Below, piece by piece: positions 8,986 through 17,365 of a stretch of 64,000 nt of DNA. The first letter of the stretch is position 1. The number at the start of each line of letters is the position of its first letter. This stretch comes from Ignatzschineria larvae DSM 13226 (GTDB lineage Bacteria; Pseudomonadota; Gammaproteobacteria; Cardiobacteriales; Wohlfahrtiimonadaceae), in contig NZ_CP150637.1 in NCBI RefSeq assembly GCF_038500265.1, positions 2,125,501 through 2,189,500 of the forward strand, in the 5' to 3' direction. The notes under the pieces were generated by a model. The model was not told where the DNA came from and ran no database searches. It saw only the letters and a program-made list of their open reading frames with translations. The position numbers and the translations under genes are program-made.

Positions 8986-9266
8986 TATCGAAAGATTATC
9001 AACATTCATTTAGTGCCATAACCCCAACGATTATCCCCCATTTTTAATATCTATATTCTAGGATTATCTAAGATCTGTGAGTAATAATTATTTTTCTAAA
9101 ATTTTCGCAAATAAGATTGCAGCTCACCGATCGCTTCTCTATAGTAGCCTCTACCATAAACTGGGTGTGCTATTTTCTAGCTGCTGTCGGCTATCAGAAT
9201 ACTGATCTCTCAACGAAGAATATTGCACCCGTTCCTTATCTTTTTTCACTGAAAAGTCGCGATTTT

Positions 9267-10016
9267 ATGAATAAAAAACTCTTTCTCACGATGCTGCTTT
9301 CACTCTCGAGTGTTGGTTTTGCTCAATCTTATTATGATAAACTCAGTCTTGGTTTAGGCGTTGGTTATCAACAGAAACCTTATATTGGTGATAATTCGGA
9401 TTGGGTGCCGGTACCTCATCTTGAATATCAATCAGGTCCATTCTTTATTAAAGGCTTAAAACTTGGCGTAAATGTCATGGAGTTTTCCCAAACGAAAGTG
9501 GATCTTCACCTCAACTATCAAGCGCTGAACTTTAAACCCGGCGATTCTCATTGGCCTTATAGTGGCTTGGATAAACGTAAATCCACGATCCAATTAGGGG
9601 CCGGCATTAATCATCAATTTGATAATAACGTCTTTATTAGTGGCGATATCCAAGGGGATATTTTAGGACGCAGTAAAGATGTCGTTGCGAATGCCAATAT
9701 CGGCTATGTTTATCGCGTGAATGATCATTTCACTTTAGTGCCAAGAGCAGGATTAACCTGGGATGATAAGAAACATAACCGCTACTATTATGGGGTTTCA
9801 GCAGAAGAATCTGCACGCACCGGCATTCATCAATATCGTCCGGGAAGTTCAGTAACGCCGCATATCGGGATCGGTATGGCTGTGAAAGCGACTGATCGTT
9901 TTCATGTCTTTGGTGGTATGGAATTTCAATTTCTCCCAGGTGATGTGAAAGATAGCCCAATGACCAAGCGCTCTACCTTAAGTAGCTTTGCTTTAGGATT
10001 AAACTATAATTTCTAA
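9267..10016 (+). CDS. MipA/OmpV family outer-membrane protein
   Basis: 249 residues with a signal peptide (MNKKLFLTMLLSLSSVGFA, cleavage before QS) and an outer-membrane barrel ending in Phe (LGLNYNF), as expected for Bam-dependent insertion. The opening GLGVGYQQKPYIGDNSDW and later IGYVYRVNDHFTLVP-like stretches match the MipA/OmpV family. Some members bind MltA and PBP1B as scaffolds, others act as pores; the role here is open. The start at 9267 was chosen because it begins the signal peptide; an upstream in-frame extension to 9117 lacks protein-like features. A strong hairpin follows. Confidence 0.88.
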   Translation: MNKKLFLTMLLSLSSVGFAQSYYDKLSLGLGVGYQQKPYIGDNSDWVPVPHLEYQSGPFFIKGLKLGVNVMEFSQTKVDLHLNYQALNFKPGDSHWPYSGLDKRKSTIQLGAGINHQFDNNVFISGDIQGDILGRSKDVVANANIGYVYRVNDHFTLVPRAGLTWDDKKHNRYYYGVSAEESARTGIHQYRPGSSVTPHIGIGMAVKATDRFHVFGGMEFQFLPGDVKDSPMTKRSTLSSFALGLNYNF

Positions 10017-10077
10017 ATTTTTAGACTTCTAAAATGATGATTGATTCTATAATCAATCCATAAAAGTGATCACAAAA

Positions 10078-10110
10078 ACGCCAAACAATTGATGAACTGT
10101 TTGGCGTTTT
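10078..10110. terminator. bidirectional Rho-independent terminator
   Basis: Ten-base stem ACGCCAAACA/TGTTTGGCGT, 10-base loop, then TTT on the plus side and an A-rich stretch on the other. It lies between the convergent mipA-like gene and the permease operon and can serve both. Confidence 0.85.
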
Positions 10111-10149
10111 CTCATTTTATTGCTTTATTTGACACTCTATCTCATTCAA

Positions 10150-11355
10150 TTACGCTTGATCCACGGACTTTTCTTGTTGTAATGATTGCTGTAACCGCTT
10201 GTAATATCGATATAATCCCCAGAGTGCTAATAATCCATAAGCCCCCATTAGGATGATGACATTAATGACTTCCGACTGAATATTATGGATACCGCCGCCC
10301 ATCTGATTGAGCGTAATCATGCTGGTAATCCCTGGAAAAACGGGGAAGATATAAGTGATCCACTCCAATAACGGCGGGACTAACTCCTTAGGCCAGCTCA
10401 TGCCGGATAAGAAGAAGAGAAGCATACTTGATGGCATAATAATCAAAAATACATCATCAAACTTCCGGAAGAATTGCCCGAAGAAGATTCCCATAAAGAT
10501 CGTACTTGATAAAAATGGGATGGCAAAGAGTAAAATCCGCGGAATCGTACCATGAAATGGGAGTTGATAATAGATCGGTGTTAGCCCCATATAAGCCACA
10601 AAAATCACTAGACTCACAATAAAGTAAGCCAACCATTTCCCGATTAAGACAGAGAAAGCCACCGCAAAAGGTGCTGTTTTTTCATTACTCACAAGCGCTT
10701 TATCAAAGTTTGAGCGCCGACCTAGAATAATAGAGATCACGACCGCAAGGAATAGACATTGATAAACAATCAACACATATACCGGAGGAATCACGTAGGT
10801 TGCATAGCCATTTTGCGGGTTATAGAGCGGTACAAATACCGGCGTGATTGGCGTACTGTTACCAAGCGCAATCGCCGGATCAACACCCATCCCGATCTGC
10901 TTCGCAGCCCCAATTTCTCGGCTATAATTTTTCACAACCGATTGCACGGCCGAAGAGATCTTACTATAGATAATGACATAACTTGCATCTCCATAATAAG
11001 AGAGCGCACCAGAGCGACCACTTAAAATATTCTGTTCAAAATCTAAAGGAACCCAAATAATCGCGTAAACATCGCGATTACGCATCAGATGTTCTGCCTC
11101 GTCCATCGTCGAAACATATCCCACAATATTAATACTATCGGTGGCATTGAGTTTACGAATAATCTCTCGGCTCATCGTCGAGTTATCATGATCGACAACA
11201 ATCGTCGGCGCTTCTCGTACTTCCTCATTATTATAAGGAATAGGATAGTAGAAGAAGTAGAGAATCGAGCCAGAAATTAAAATACTCAAGACCGCTTCCA
11301 CACGAAAGATATTCAAAAACTCATTGAAGAAGACTTTTAAAGTTGTTTTAAACAC
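10150..11355 (-). CDS. ABC-2 type permease (YhiH/YbhR-like), second of a pair
   Basis: 401-residue inner-membrane permease: one N-terminal membrane helix (about 20-38), a periplasmic domain of some 140 residues, then five or six helices from about 180 to 390. This is the topology of ABC-2 exporters paired with HlyD adaptors. It starts with GTG at 11355, overlapping the previous permease stop by 8 bases, with AGGGAG upstream. It is transcribed with the HlyD protein and the first permease. No ATP-binding subunit is encoded in the operon. Substrate is unknown; drugs or lipophilic compounds are typical for the class. Confidence 0.85.
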   Translation of the reverse strand: MFKTTLKVFFNEFLNIFRVEAVLSILISGSILYFFYYPIPYNNEEVREAPTIVVDHDNSTMSREIIRKLNATDSINIVGYVSTMDEAEHLMRNRDVYAIIWVPLDFEQNILSGRSGALSYYGDASYVIIYSKISSAVQSVVKNYSREIGAAKQIGMGVDPAIALGNSTPITPVFVPLYNPQNGYATYVIPPVYVLIVYQCLFLAVVISIILGRRSNFDKALVSNEKTAPFAVAFSVLIGKWLAYFIVSLVIFVAYMGLTPIYYQLPFHGTIPRILLFAIPFLSSTIFMGIFFGQFFRKFDDVFLIIMPSSMLLFFLSGMSWPKELVPPLLEWITYIFPVFPGITSMITLNQMGGGIHNIQSEVINVIILMGAYGLLALWGLYRYYKRLQQSLQQEKSVDQA

Positions 11356-12541
11356 GTTTTGCTCCCTTTTTGAGTAGGTGCATCCGTAGCGCCACCAAAA
11401 GATAGATCACAATACCAATAATCACCATCCATAGAATAGGCTCTAAGTTATAAGGTAATTCATGACCTCGAAGCGTCTGATCCTGCCGGATCTCTGAATA
11501 CCAAGTAATCGGTAAAACAGCCCCCCAAGCAATGGCATACCAGCTCATCGCGATTCTTGGGAAGAAGAGCCCAACAAACCCGAATGCAGGTGAAGAAAAA
11601 CTACTTGCAGCACCATAGTTAATGACTTTTTGCGGTAACCAAAGCGTGAAAAACATCGCCCATAACTGTGCGGTAAAGATAAAGATCACCGTTCCCACAT
11701 AGAGAATTGTTAATGAGCCACGTACGGGAAGACCAAAGAAGAGAATTAGCACCGCATCAAGGATCATATGAACAATCACAAACCATAAGAGATAAGGGAG
11801 TGTCTTATTGATGATATAGCGCATAAAAGAACCATTAGCCATCGCAAGCGGTACGGCAAGACCGCCGGCCTTATATTTATCCCGCGCGACAGTGTAGACC
11901 ATTGTCATCATAATTAAGATTTGCAACAGCGTCGGCACAACACCATTGACTAAGGTATAAACATAGTTGAGCGTGGGATTAAAGACAGGATGCGTTTCAA
12001 GCTTAATCGGTGAGAGTTGTTGCTCTGCGATTTTACGCGCAACCCCTTGCTTAAGCATGGTATCCGTCTGATACTCTGCAATAATTGCTGCTAAAGTCTG
12101 CATAAAACCTTTATTCAACGTACTGCCAACAGACATATATTGTTGATTATAGAAGGTCGTAATCTCGGGTGAATTATTGCTTAATAGATTCTTTTCAAAA
12201 TCGCTTGGAATAAAGAGAATTCCGTAGACTTCGCCGGAAAGTAGCGCCTGCTTGGCATCAAAAAGCGAGTTATCCCGTTTAGCAATGAGAATTTCAGGCT
12301 TAGCAGCCATCTTCTGAATCACTTCTCTCGATGCGACACTTCGATCCATATCCACGACTGTGATCGGCGCTCTCTCGATCACACCTTGTTGAAAGAGATA
12401 TGTAAAAAAGAGCACAACCAGCAAGGGGTAACAGAAGAGCGCAAAAGCCAAGGGCTTTGCGCGAAAAATGACGCGTATCTCCCGAAAGAGCAGCGAAAAA
12501 TAGTGCTGTTTAACAGCCGTTTCTGTAACACGTTGTTCCAT
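11348..12541 (-). CDS. ABC-2 type permease, first of a pair
   Basis: 397 residues, with the same topology as its downstream neighbour: N-terminal helix (about 32-52), large periplasmic loop beginning RAPITVVDMDRSVAS, then five to six helices. The shared VVD.D.S pattern after the first helix shows that the two permeases are paralogues. They probably form a heterodimeric channel with the HlyD protein at 12662. The 120-bp gap to the HlyD gene contains a perfect hairpin. No Walker motifs occur in either permease. Confidence 0.85.
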   Translation of the reverse strand: MEQRVTETAVKQHYFSLLFREIRVIFRAKPLAFALFCYPLLVVLFFTYLFQQGVIERAPITVVDMDRSVASREVIQKMAAKPEILIAKRDNSLFDAKQALLSGEVYGILFIPSDFEKNLLSNNSPEITTFYNQQYMSVGSTLNKGFMQTLAAIIAEYQTDTMLKQGVARKIAEQQLSPIKLETHPVFNPTLNYVYTLVNGVVPTLLQILIMMTMVYTVARDKYKAGGLAVPLAMANGSFMRYIINKTLPYLLWFVIVHMILDAVLILFFGLPVRGSLTILYVGTVIFIFTAQLWAMFFTLWLPQKVINYGAASSFSSPAFGFVGLFFPRIAMSWYAIAWGAVLPITWYSEIRQDQTLRGHELPYNLEPILWMVIIGIVIYLLVALRMHLLKKGAKRV

Positions 12542-12586
12542 CTAATAACCTGATCTAGCAAGGATCTATAAAGGCTCTATAGGGGC

Positions 12587-12615
12587 GATGAGCAGATCAT
12601 CGCCATCTGCTCATC
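12587..12615 (-). promoter_or_regulatory. perfect hairpin in HlyD-permease gap
   Basis: GATGAGCAGAT, 7-base loop, then its exact inverse ATCTGCTCATC. There is no T tract on either strand, so a classical terminator is unlikely. It may stabilise or partly attenuate the operon mRNA between the adaptor and the permease genes. Confidence 0.5.
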
Positions 12616-12661
12616 TAAAGAAAGCAACCTCTAGAGATCTCAATGGGTAATTTCAAGGGAT

Positions 12662-13651
12662 CTATTGAACGTGACGACGTGATTTCCAATCAGCAATCAC
12701 GCTCATGCCCGGCAATAGGCCTTCATCTTTATTCACAGGTCTTGCACGCACTTCAAAAGTCCGTAGATCGAAATCGCCGGTTGCTTTTGTCGCCTGCCAG
12801 TTCGCAAACTGTCCTAAAGGATTGATCGCTTGAATATAGACATCGATACTCTTTTTAAGTGCCGGCACATAGATATTAAAATGATCGCCCACCGCCGCAT
12901 AATTGAGATAATCTTCCCGAATATTGAAGGTTAACCATAAATCATCCATATTCACAATCGAATAGAGCGGTGTTCCTGGGTTATAGAGTTGTCCTACTTC
13001 GGCGACTCGTACAGTCACCTGCCCATTTGCCGGTGAATAGACCGTTAGAGTTTCATAATCATTTTTAACTTGATTAAGAGCCGCAAGTGCTTGATCTACC
13101 TGAGCATCCGCTAAACGCTTCTGTTCAATACTACTACCATTCACAGCTAGTTCATAATTTGCTTTTGCAGCAGATGCGGCATCTACTGCGGCACTAAAAG
13201 AGTTTCGTGCAACATCTAAGTTTTGTTGGGAAATCCCACCTTTGGGCGCTGCTTGCTCCATTCGTTCAAGGTTACTTTTCGCAAGTGCAAGGTCCGCTTC
13301 CGCCTTTTCATATTGTGCACGCATCGCTTCAATCGTTTCAGGGCGAGTACTATAGACCACATCACGATTAGCAACTGACACATTATATTGCGCTTGTGCC
13401 GTGGCTAGTTGCTTCTCAAGTGCAGGGCTTTCTAGTTTTAGAAGGAGATCCCCCTTCTTAATTTTATCCCCTAATTCAGCATGTAATTCCGTAGCACGAC
13501 CTTGTACTCGCACAGAAATATCGACACGGTTTGCCGCGACTTCCCCTTGGAAGACAAGCTCTGGTCGATGATTAGAGATATAGTAGAGCGTAACAATAAG
13601 TAGGACAATAATTCCCACCAAAATTGCGACAGTTTTTTTGATATTTTGCAT
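12662..13651 (-). CDS. HlyD-family periplasmic adaptor
   Basis: Membrane-fusion protein of an export system, 329 residues. A single membrane helix near residues 7-25 anchors it, followed by a biotinyl-lipoyl half motif (about 45-75), a coiled-coil hairpin rich in Ala, Glu and Gln (about 80-185) and the returning beta-barrel (YSPANGQVTVRVAEVGQ). The ATG at 13651 is preferred because AAGG lies 9 bases upstream; the longer frame would need TTG. It heads an operon with two ABC-2 permeases. No outer-membrane TolC gene is nearby. Confidence 0.88.
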   Translation of the reverse strand: MQNIKKTVAILVGIIVLLIVTLYYISNHRPELVFQGEVAANRVDISVRVQGRATELHAELGDKIKKGDLLLKLESPALEKQLATAQAQYNVSVANRDVVYSTRPETIEAMRAQYEKAEADLALAKSNLERMEQAAPKGGISQQNLDVARNSFSAAVDAASAAKANYELAVNGSSIEQKRLADAQVDQALAALNQVKNDYETLTVYSPANGQVTVRVAEVGQLYNPGTPLYSIVNMDDLWLTFNIREDYLNYAAVGDHFNIYVPALKKSIDVYIQAINPLGQFANWQATKATGDFDLRTFEVRARPVNKDEGLLPGMSVIADWKSRRHVQ

Positions 13652-13912
13652 AGGATTAAACCTTAATTGATCGTTATCCAAAGAGTAAATCTAATAAAAA
13701 TTAGGTTTCATATAATAACACGATCGCCGTGAATAGAGTTATTCCTAGCTCACAACAGTTATATAACCATTTATGTGGAACGTCATACAAAATATAAATT
13801 ACCTTTTTATATCAAAAGGTTATTCGAATTTTATTTTGAGGTTATTCGATATTCATTTAAAATCTTTTATGATATTTATTTATCATAACCATAAAGATCA
13901 TAAAGCAAATTA

Positions 13913-15169
13913 TCATAATGAAGTGGATAAACCTTCTAAATTAATACTCGAACGAAAATCAGTAATTAAGTCCGCAACAATATTAGCGCTGCCGGCAGCT
14001 AAGGTAAATCCTAAGCTACCATGGCCGACATTCAACCATAAATTGCGATATTGAGTTCGCCCTAAAATAGGGGATCCTTTCGGCGTTGCAGGACGTAGAC
14101 CGCTCCAAGCTCGCGCCTGATCTAATCCTTTAATTTCGGGAAACGTTGCTTGAACCTGCGTTTTAAGGGCATCTATTCGCCGAGTTCTAATGCCATTCTT
14201 GTCATATCCGATATCCACCATTGCGGCAATACGTAATCGATCCCCTAATTGTGCATAAACGGTTTTATGGGCATAATCGGTCACGCTTAAGGTGGGGATG
14301 GTTTGCGCTGCAAATTGGGATTCAGCATTTTCAAGTGTTAAGCTGTAGCCTTTTAGCGGATAGATCGGTAGATCAATCTTCAGAGGTTTGACTAACGCTC
14401 GACTCTCATTGCCGGCACAGATCACTAGGTGTTTCACTAGTATCTCCCCTTGAGACGTTTGCAATGCAACAACCCGCCCTTCTCGCGCGACTAACTGATT
14501 CACCTTGCAATCCGTCACTAAAGTAAATTGTGAAGAGCGCTGTAGATAATCTAAGAGCGATAGGCAGTAAGTGTAAGAATCTGCTGTTTCATCAAAAGGG
14601 GCATAGATTCCGCCTTGAATATCAGAATGAATATCTATTAATGCCGGTTCTAATTCACATACCTCATCGGCATTTAAAATCTGTTGAAATTCAGGATCGA
14701 TGTTCTCCTTCGCATGCGTGAAATCAGGTGCACTACGATGAAGAATCAATTTTCCAGAACGTTGCCAATGAAAATCCTGTGTCAAAACCTCTCGGCGCCA
14801 GTGAGTTAAAATCGATTGACTATAGAGCGATAACCGTAAGAGGTGAGCCTCTGTGATCTGATGTTGTCGCCTATTGCAAGCGCGCATAAATTGCAATAAC
14901 CAACGCCACTGAGTGAGCGAGGGTTGTAGCCGCATATTAAGTGGGGAGCTAATCCTCCCCATCCACTTAATCCCTTGCCAAATCACGCCCCGATCGGCTA
15001 AGGGTGAAACATACCGATAACTTAGTTGACCCCCGTTAGCAAAGCTTGCGCCTTGCCCAACGCCATCTTCAGCATCTAAGAGCGTCACATGCGCCCCTTT
15101 TAGAATGAGCGCTAATGCTGTCGATAGGCCAATTACTCCTCCACCTACAATAGTGATATATTTTGCCAT
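13913..15169 (-). CDS. FAD-dependent D-amino-acid dehydrogenase (DadA-like)
   Basis: 418 residues, matching the DadA length. The N-terminal dinucleotide motif GGGVIG is at residues 9-14 and is followed by LLDAEDGVGQGASFANGGQL, typical of DadA-type oxidases. The C-terminal SGLRPATPKGSPILG block and NVGHGSLGFTLAAGSA complete the FAD-binding signature. The enzyme oxidatively deaminates D-amino acids and feeds electrons to the quinone pool at the inner membrane. A LysR regulator gene lies 71 bp upstream on the same strand. The alanine racemase gene, often linked to dadA, is about 36 kb away. Substrate within the D-amino-acid group is inferred. Confidence 0.82.
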   Translation of the reverse strand: MAKYITIVGGGVIGLSTALALILKGAHVTLLDAEDGVGQGASFANGGQLSYRYVSPLADRGVIWQGIKWMGRISSPLNMRLQPSLTQWRWLLQFMRACNRRQHQITEAHLLRLSLYSQSILTHWRREVLTQDFHWQRSGKLILHRSAPDFTHAKENIDPEFQQILNADEVCELEPALIDIHSDIQGGIYAPFDETADSYTYCLSLLDYLQRSSQFTLVTDCKVNQLVAREGRVVALQTSQGEILVKHLVICAGNESRALVKPLKIDLPIYPLKGYSLTLENAESQFAAQTIPTLSVTDYAHKTVYAQLGDRLRIAAMVDIGYDKNGIRTRRIDALKTQVQATFPEIKGLDQARAWSGLRPATPKGSPILGRTQYRNLWLNVGHGSLGFTLAAGSANIVADLITDFRSSINLEGLSTSL

Positions 15170-15240
15170 CTTTTATTATTTAAACCTCTAAGATCGGTAA
15201 GGATCATTAAAGAGGATTTAAAAGATAACCACAATTGACA

Positions 15241-16134
15241 TTATCGTGATTGGTATAACTTTTGGTTATGCTCTTTAAGCCGCTTCTGTAAAAAGCGATG
15301 CAGTAGTCGCTGATAATCTTGGGCAATTTTACGCAAGGGACGCTCTGCTTGGTGCATAATACAGAGATCCAACATCAAAGGCTCCGACAATGGATGAATC
15401 ATCGATAACGGCAGAACTTCCATCGCCGAAAAGATATCACTAATCGTGCAACCAATCCCCCGTTTTACAAATTCTGCCGCCATATAATAAGTATGCACAT
15501 TCAGCTGCGGCGTTTTAAAGGTGCGATATTGGTGAATTAACATCGAAAGAGAATCTGCACCAGGATTGATCCAACGCGATTCATCAATCGCTTCTACCGG
15601 CATCTGATCGCCATCAATAGGAGAAGCATCAAGATACACAAGTGGTACCTTAGCGATCGGAATCGATGAGATTCCCTGCTCTTTAAGCGGCTTAAAGCTA
15701 ATAGCGAAATCGAGCTGATAGCTATTGAGTAAACGTAATAATTCGGTTGTATGATAGGTACTCACCTCAATATTACCCTGAGGGTGTAATCGGATAAATT
15801 CAGCAGTCACTTCTGGGATTAAACTTAATCCTAGGCTCGGCAAACAGCCAATCGAAAGATCGCCCTGAGGTTTTTCAGCTAGATTCTCAGCAATGGCTTG
15901 AAAACCACTCAATTCCTCATAAACCGTTTTGGCTTTATCGTAGAGAATCAGCCCCTCTTTAGTCGGAATTAACTTCCCCCGTACACGTTCAAAAAGAGGA
16001 TAGCCCAAGCGCATCTCCGCATGCTTAATCGTTTTACTCACCGCAGGTTGCGAGATATTGAGCATATCCGCGGCTCTTGAAATAGATCCGCACAGCATTA
16101 CTGCGTAAAAAGCCTCTAAATGGCGCGCATTCAT
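15241..16134 (-). CDS. LysR-family transcription regulator
   Basis: 297 residues with an N-terminal winged helix-turn-helix (SISRAADMLNISQPAVSK, about 17-34) and a C-terminal co-inducer domain (about 90-290). Its position 71 bp upstream of the dadA-like gene, on the same strand, suggests that it controls amino-acid catabolism genes, but self-contained LysR proteins are often divergent from their targets, so this is only an inference. The start MNARHLEAFYAVM is the usual LysR opening and AGAAAGGAT precedes it. Confidence 0.9.
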   Translation of the reverse strand: MNARHLEAFYAVMLCGSISRAADMLNISQPAVSKTIKHAEMRLGYPLFERVRGKLIPTKEGLILYDKAKTVYEELSGFQAIAENLAEKPQGDLSIGCLPSLGLSLIPEVTAEFIRLHPQGNIEVSTYHTTELLRLLNSYQLDFAISFKPLKEQGISSIPIAKVPLVYLDASPIDGDQMPVEAIDESRWINPGADSLSMLIHQYRTFKTPQLNVHTYYMAAEFVKRGIGCTISDIFSAMEVLPLSMIHPLSEPLMLDLCIMHQAERPLRKIAQDYQRLLHRFLQKRLKEHNQKLYQSR

Positions 16135-16346
16135 ATCGATCCTTTCTCATCAATTATTCTTCAGAATATAAGGTTATGATACAAGATCGTACAAGAAAAG
16201 GCGGATTGAGATGATTGATTCTAAATAAAATCATTAACTAGTTCACAATTGACAATCAACTCTCTGTTTGTATTATAGTAATAAATTATATATATAATAA
16301 TATAAAGAGATAGATATAATCATATTCTAAAATTAAGGTGAATCCT

Positions 16347-16601
16347 ATGTCCCATCCTTCTGATCGCTACAAACTGCCTCCGCAAGCACTCCATATTTTA
16401 GTACCGCTATTTCTCTCCTGTAGTATGTCCTGTATTGTCTCATTAGTGAGTACACTGATGAGTGTCGGCTTCTCAGGATTTGTCTTTATAGAATGGTTAG
16501 GTGCTTGGATGTTCTCTTGGCTCATCGCCTTTCCTTCGGTGCTAATTTTACTACCTATCGTCCGCAAATTAGCGATGTTTTTTATCAAAAAAACATTATA
16601 A
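16347..16601 (+). CDS. DUF2798 small membrane protein
   Basis: 84 residues with two predicted membrane helices: about 14-40 (HILVPLFLSCSMSCIVSLVS) and about 47-75. The pattern of two helices with a short Gly/Phe link and a final basic tail fits the DUF2798 family, whose function is unknown. AAGGTG six bases upstream supports the ATG at 16347 over a GTG at 16338. It stands alone between a LysR gene and a convergent phosphatase gene. Confidence 0.75.
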   Translation: MSHPSDRYKLPPQALHILVPLFLSCSMSCIVSLVSTLMSVGFSGFVFIEWLGAWMFSWLIAFPSVLILLPIVRKLAMFFIKKTL

Positions 16602-16622
16602 AGTCGTTGTGATTGCATTGTT

Positions 16623-17243
16623 TTAACGCAATTTTATAAAAAGTTCATCGCCTTGAATAAGAACAGTTAATGGCTCTAAATTACCAATTTTAATACTCTG
16701 ATGGAATCGGAAAAAGTTCCGCATTACATATCGGTTATTCTCTTTTCCTTTACCTAGCTGGCTCCATAAAAAATAACTCATCCACATACCATGACAAAAG
16801 ATAATACTTCCATCTTCAAGTGTTTTGAGCACCTGGGTAAAGTCAATAACGCGTTTAGCAAACTCATTAAACGTCTCCGCACCCTTCCCAAATCGGGCAT
16901 TTGGATCGGATTCAACCCAGTATTTACGAGTTAACGGCACTCTCTGCTCACCTGTTAATCCTTCTACTAACTCAAAACTAATTGTATTGAATTCATTTAA
17001 TTGCGCTAAAGGCTGAGGCTCTAGATTGAATTTAGTGCATAATGGCTTCGCTGATTGTTTTGTTCGTATAAACTCGGATATATAAATCTTTGTTGGCTTT
17101 TCAACAATTGACTGAGCCAAAATTTTCGCTTTTTGTTGACCTTCATCTGTAATTGATATCTCTGCATTAGGTTTACTGATACCGCCAATATTTGTTTCAC
17201 TCTCTGCATGTCTATATATCGTAATTTTCTTCATCGTAGTCAT
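16623..17243 (-). CDS. histidine phosphatase superfamily protein
   Basis: 206 residues of the phosphoglycerate-mutase-like (branch 1) fold. The catalytic RHAESETN motif begins at residue 11 with His12 as the phosphorylated residue; a second His lies in IIFCHGMW near residue 150. The family removes or transfers phosphate on small molecules or proteins; substrate here is unknown. Its stop lies 21 bp from that of the convergent DUF2798 gene. An alternative ATG lies three codons downstream. Confidence 0.85.
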   Translation of the reverse strand: MTTMKKITIYRHAESETNIGGISKPNAEISITDEGQQKAKILAQSIVEKPTKIYISEFIRTKQSAKPLCTKFNLEPQPLAQLNEFNTISFELVEGLTGEQRVPLTRKYWVESDPNARFGKGAETFNEFAKRVIDFTQVLKTLEDGSIIFCHGMWMSYFLWSQLGKGKENNRYVMRNFFRFHQSIKIGNLEPLTVLIQGDELFIKLR

Positions 17244-17277
17244 TCACCATCTATCTAATCCATAAATTTTGATCAAT

Positions 17278-17316
17278 ACAAAACGCTAAGCCATTTTTCA
17301 TAGCTTAGCGTTTTTG
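17278..17316 (-). terminator. pnp transcription terminator
   Basis: Stem AAACGCTAAGC/GCTTAGCGTTT with an 11-base loop. Read on the minus strand it ends in TTTT 50 bp after the pnp stop. It could also act on the plus side, where TTTTT follows. Confidence 0.85.
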
Positions 17317-17365
17317 TATATCATTAAAAATTAAATATAATCAACACACATTACGTGAATTATAT

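Noticed and set aside
9117-9266. N-terminal extension of the MipA-like protein
   Set aside because: The signal peptide starts at 9267; the extension has no ribosome site and would bury the signal.
13773-14054. 93-residue plus-strand open frame
   Set aside because: It overlaps the 3' end of the dadA-like gene on the other strand, has no ribosome site and its composition is unlike a protein.
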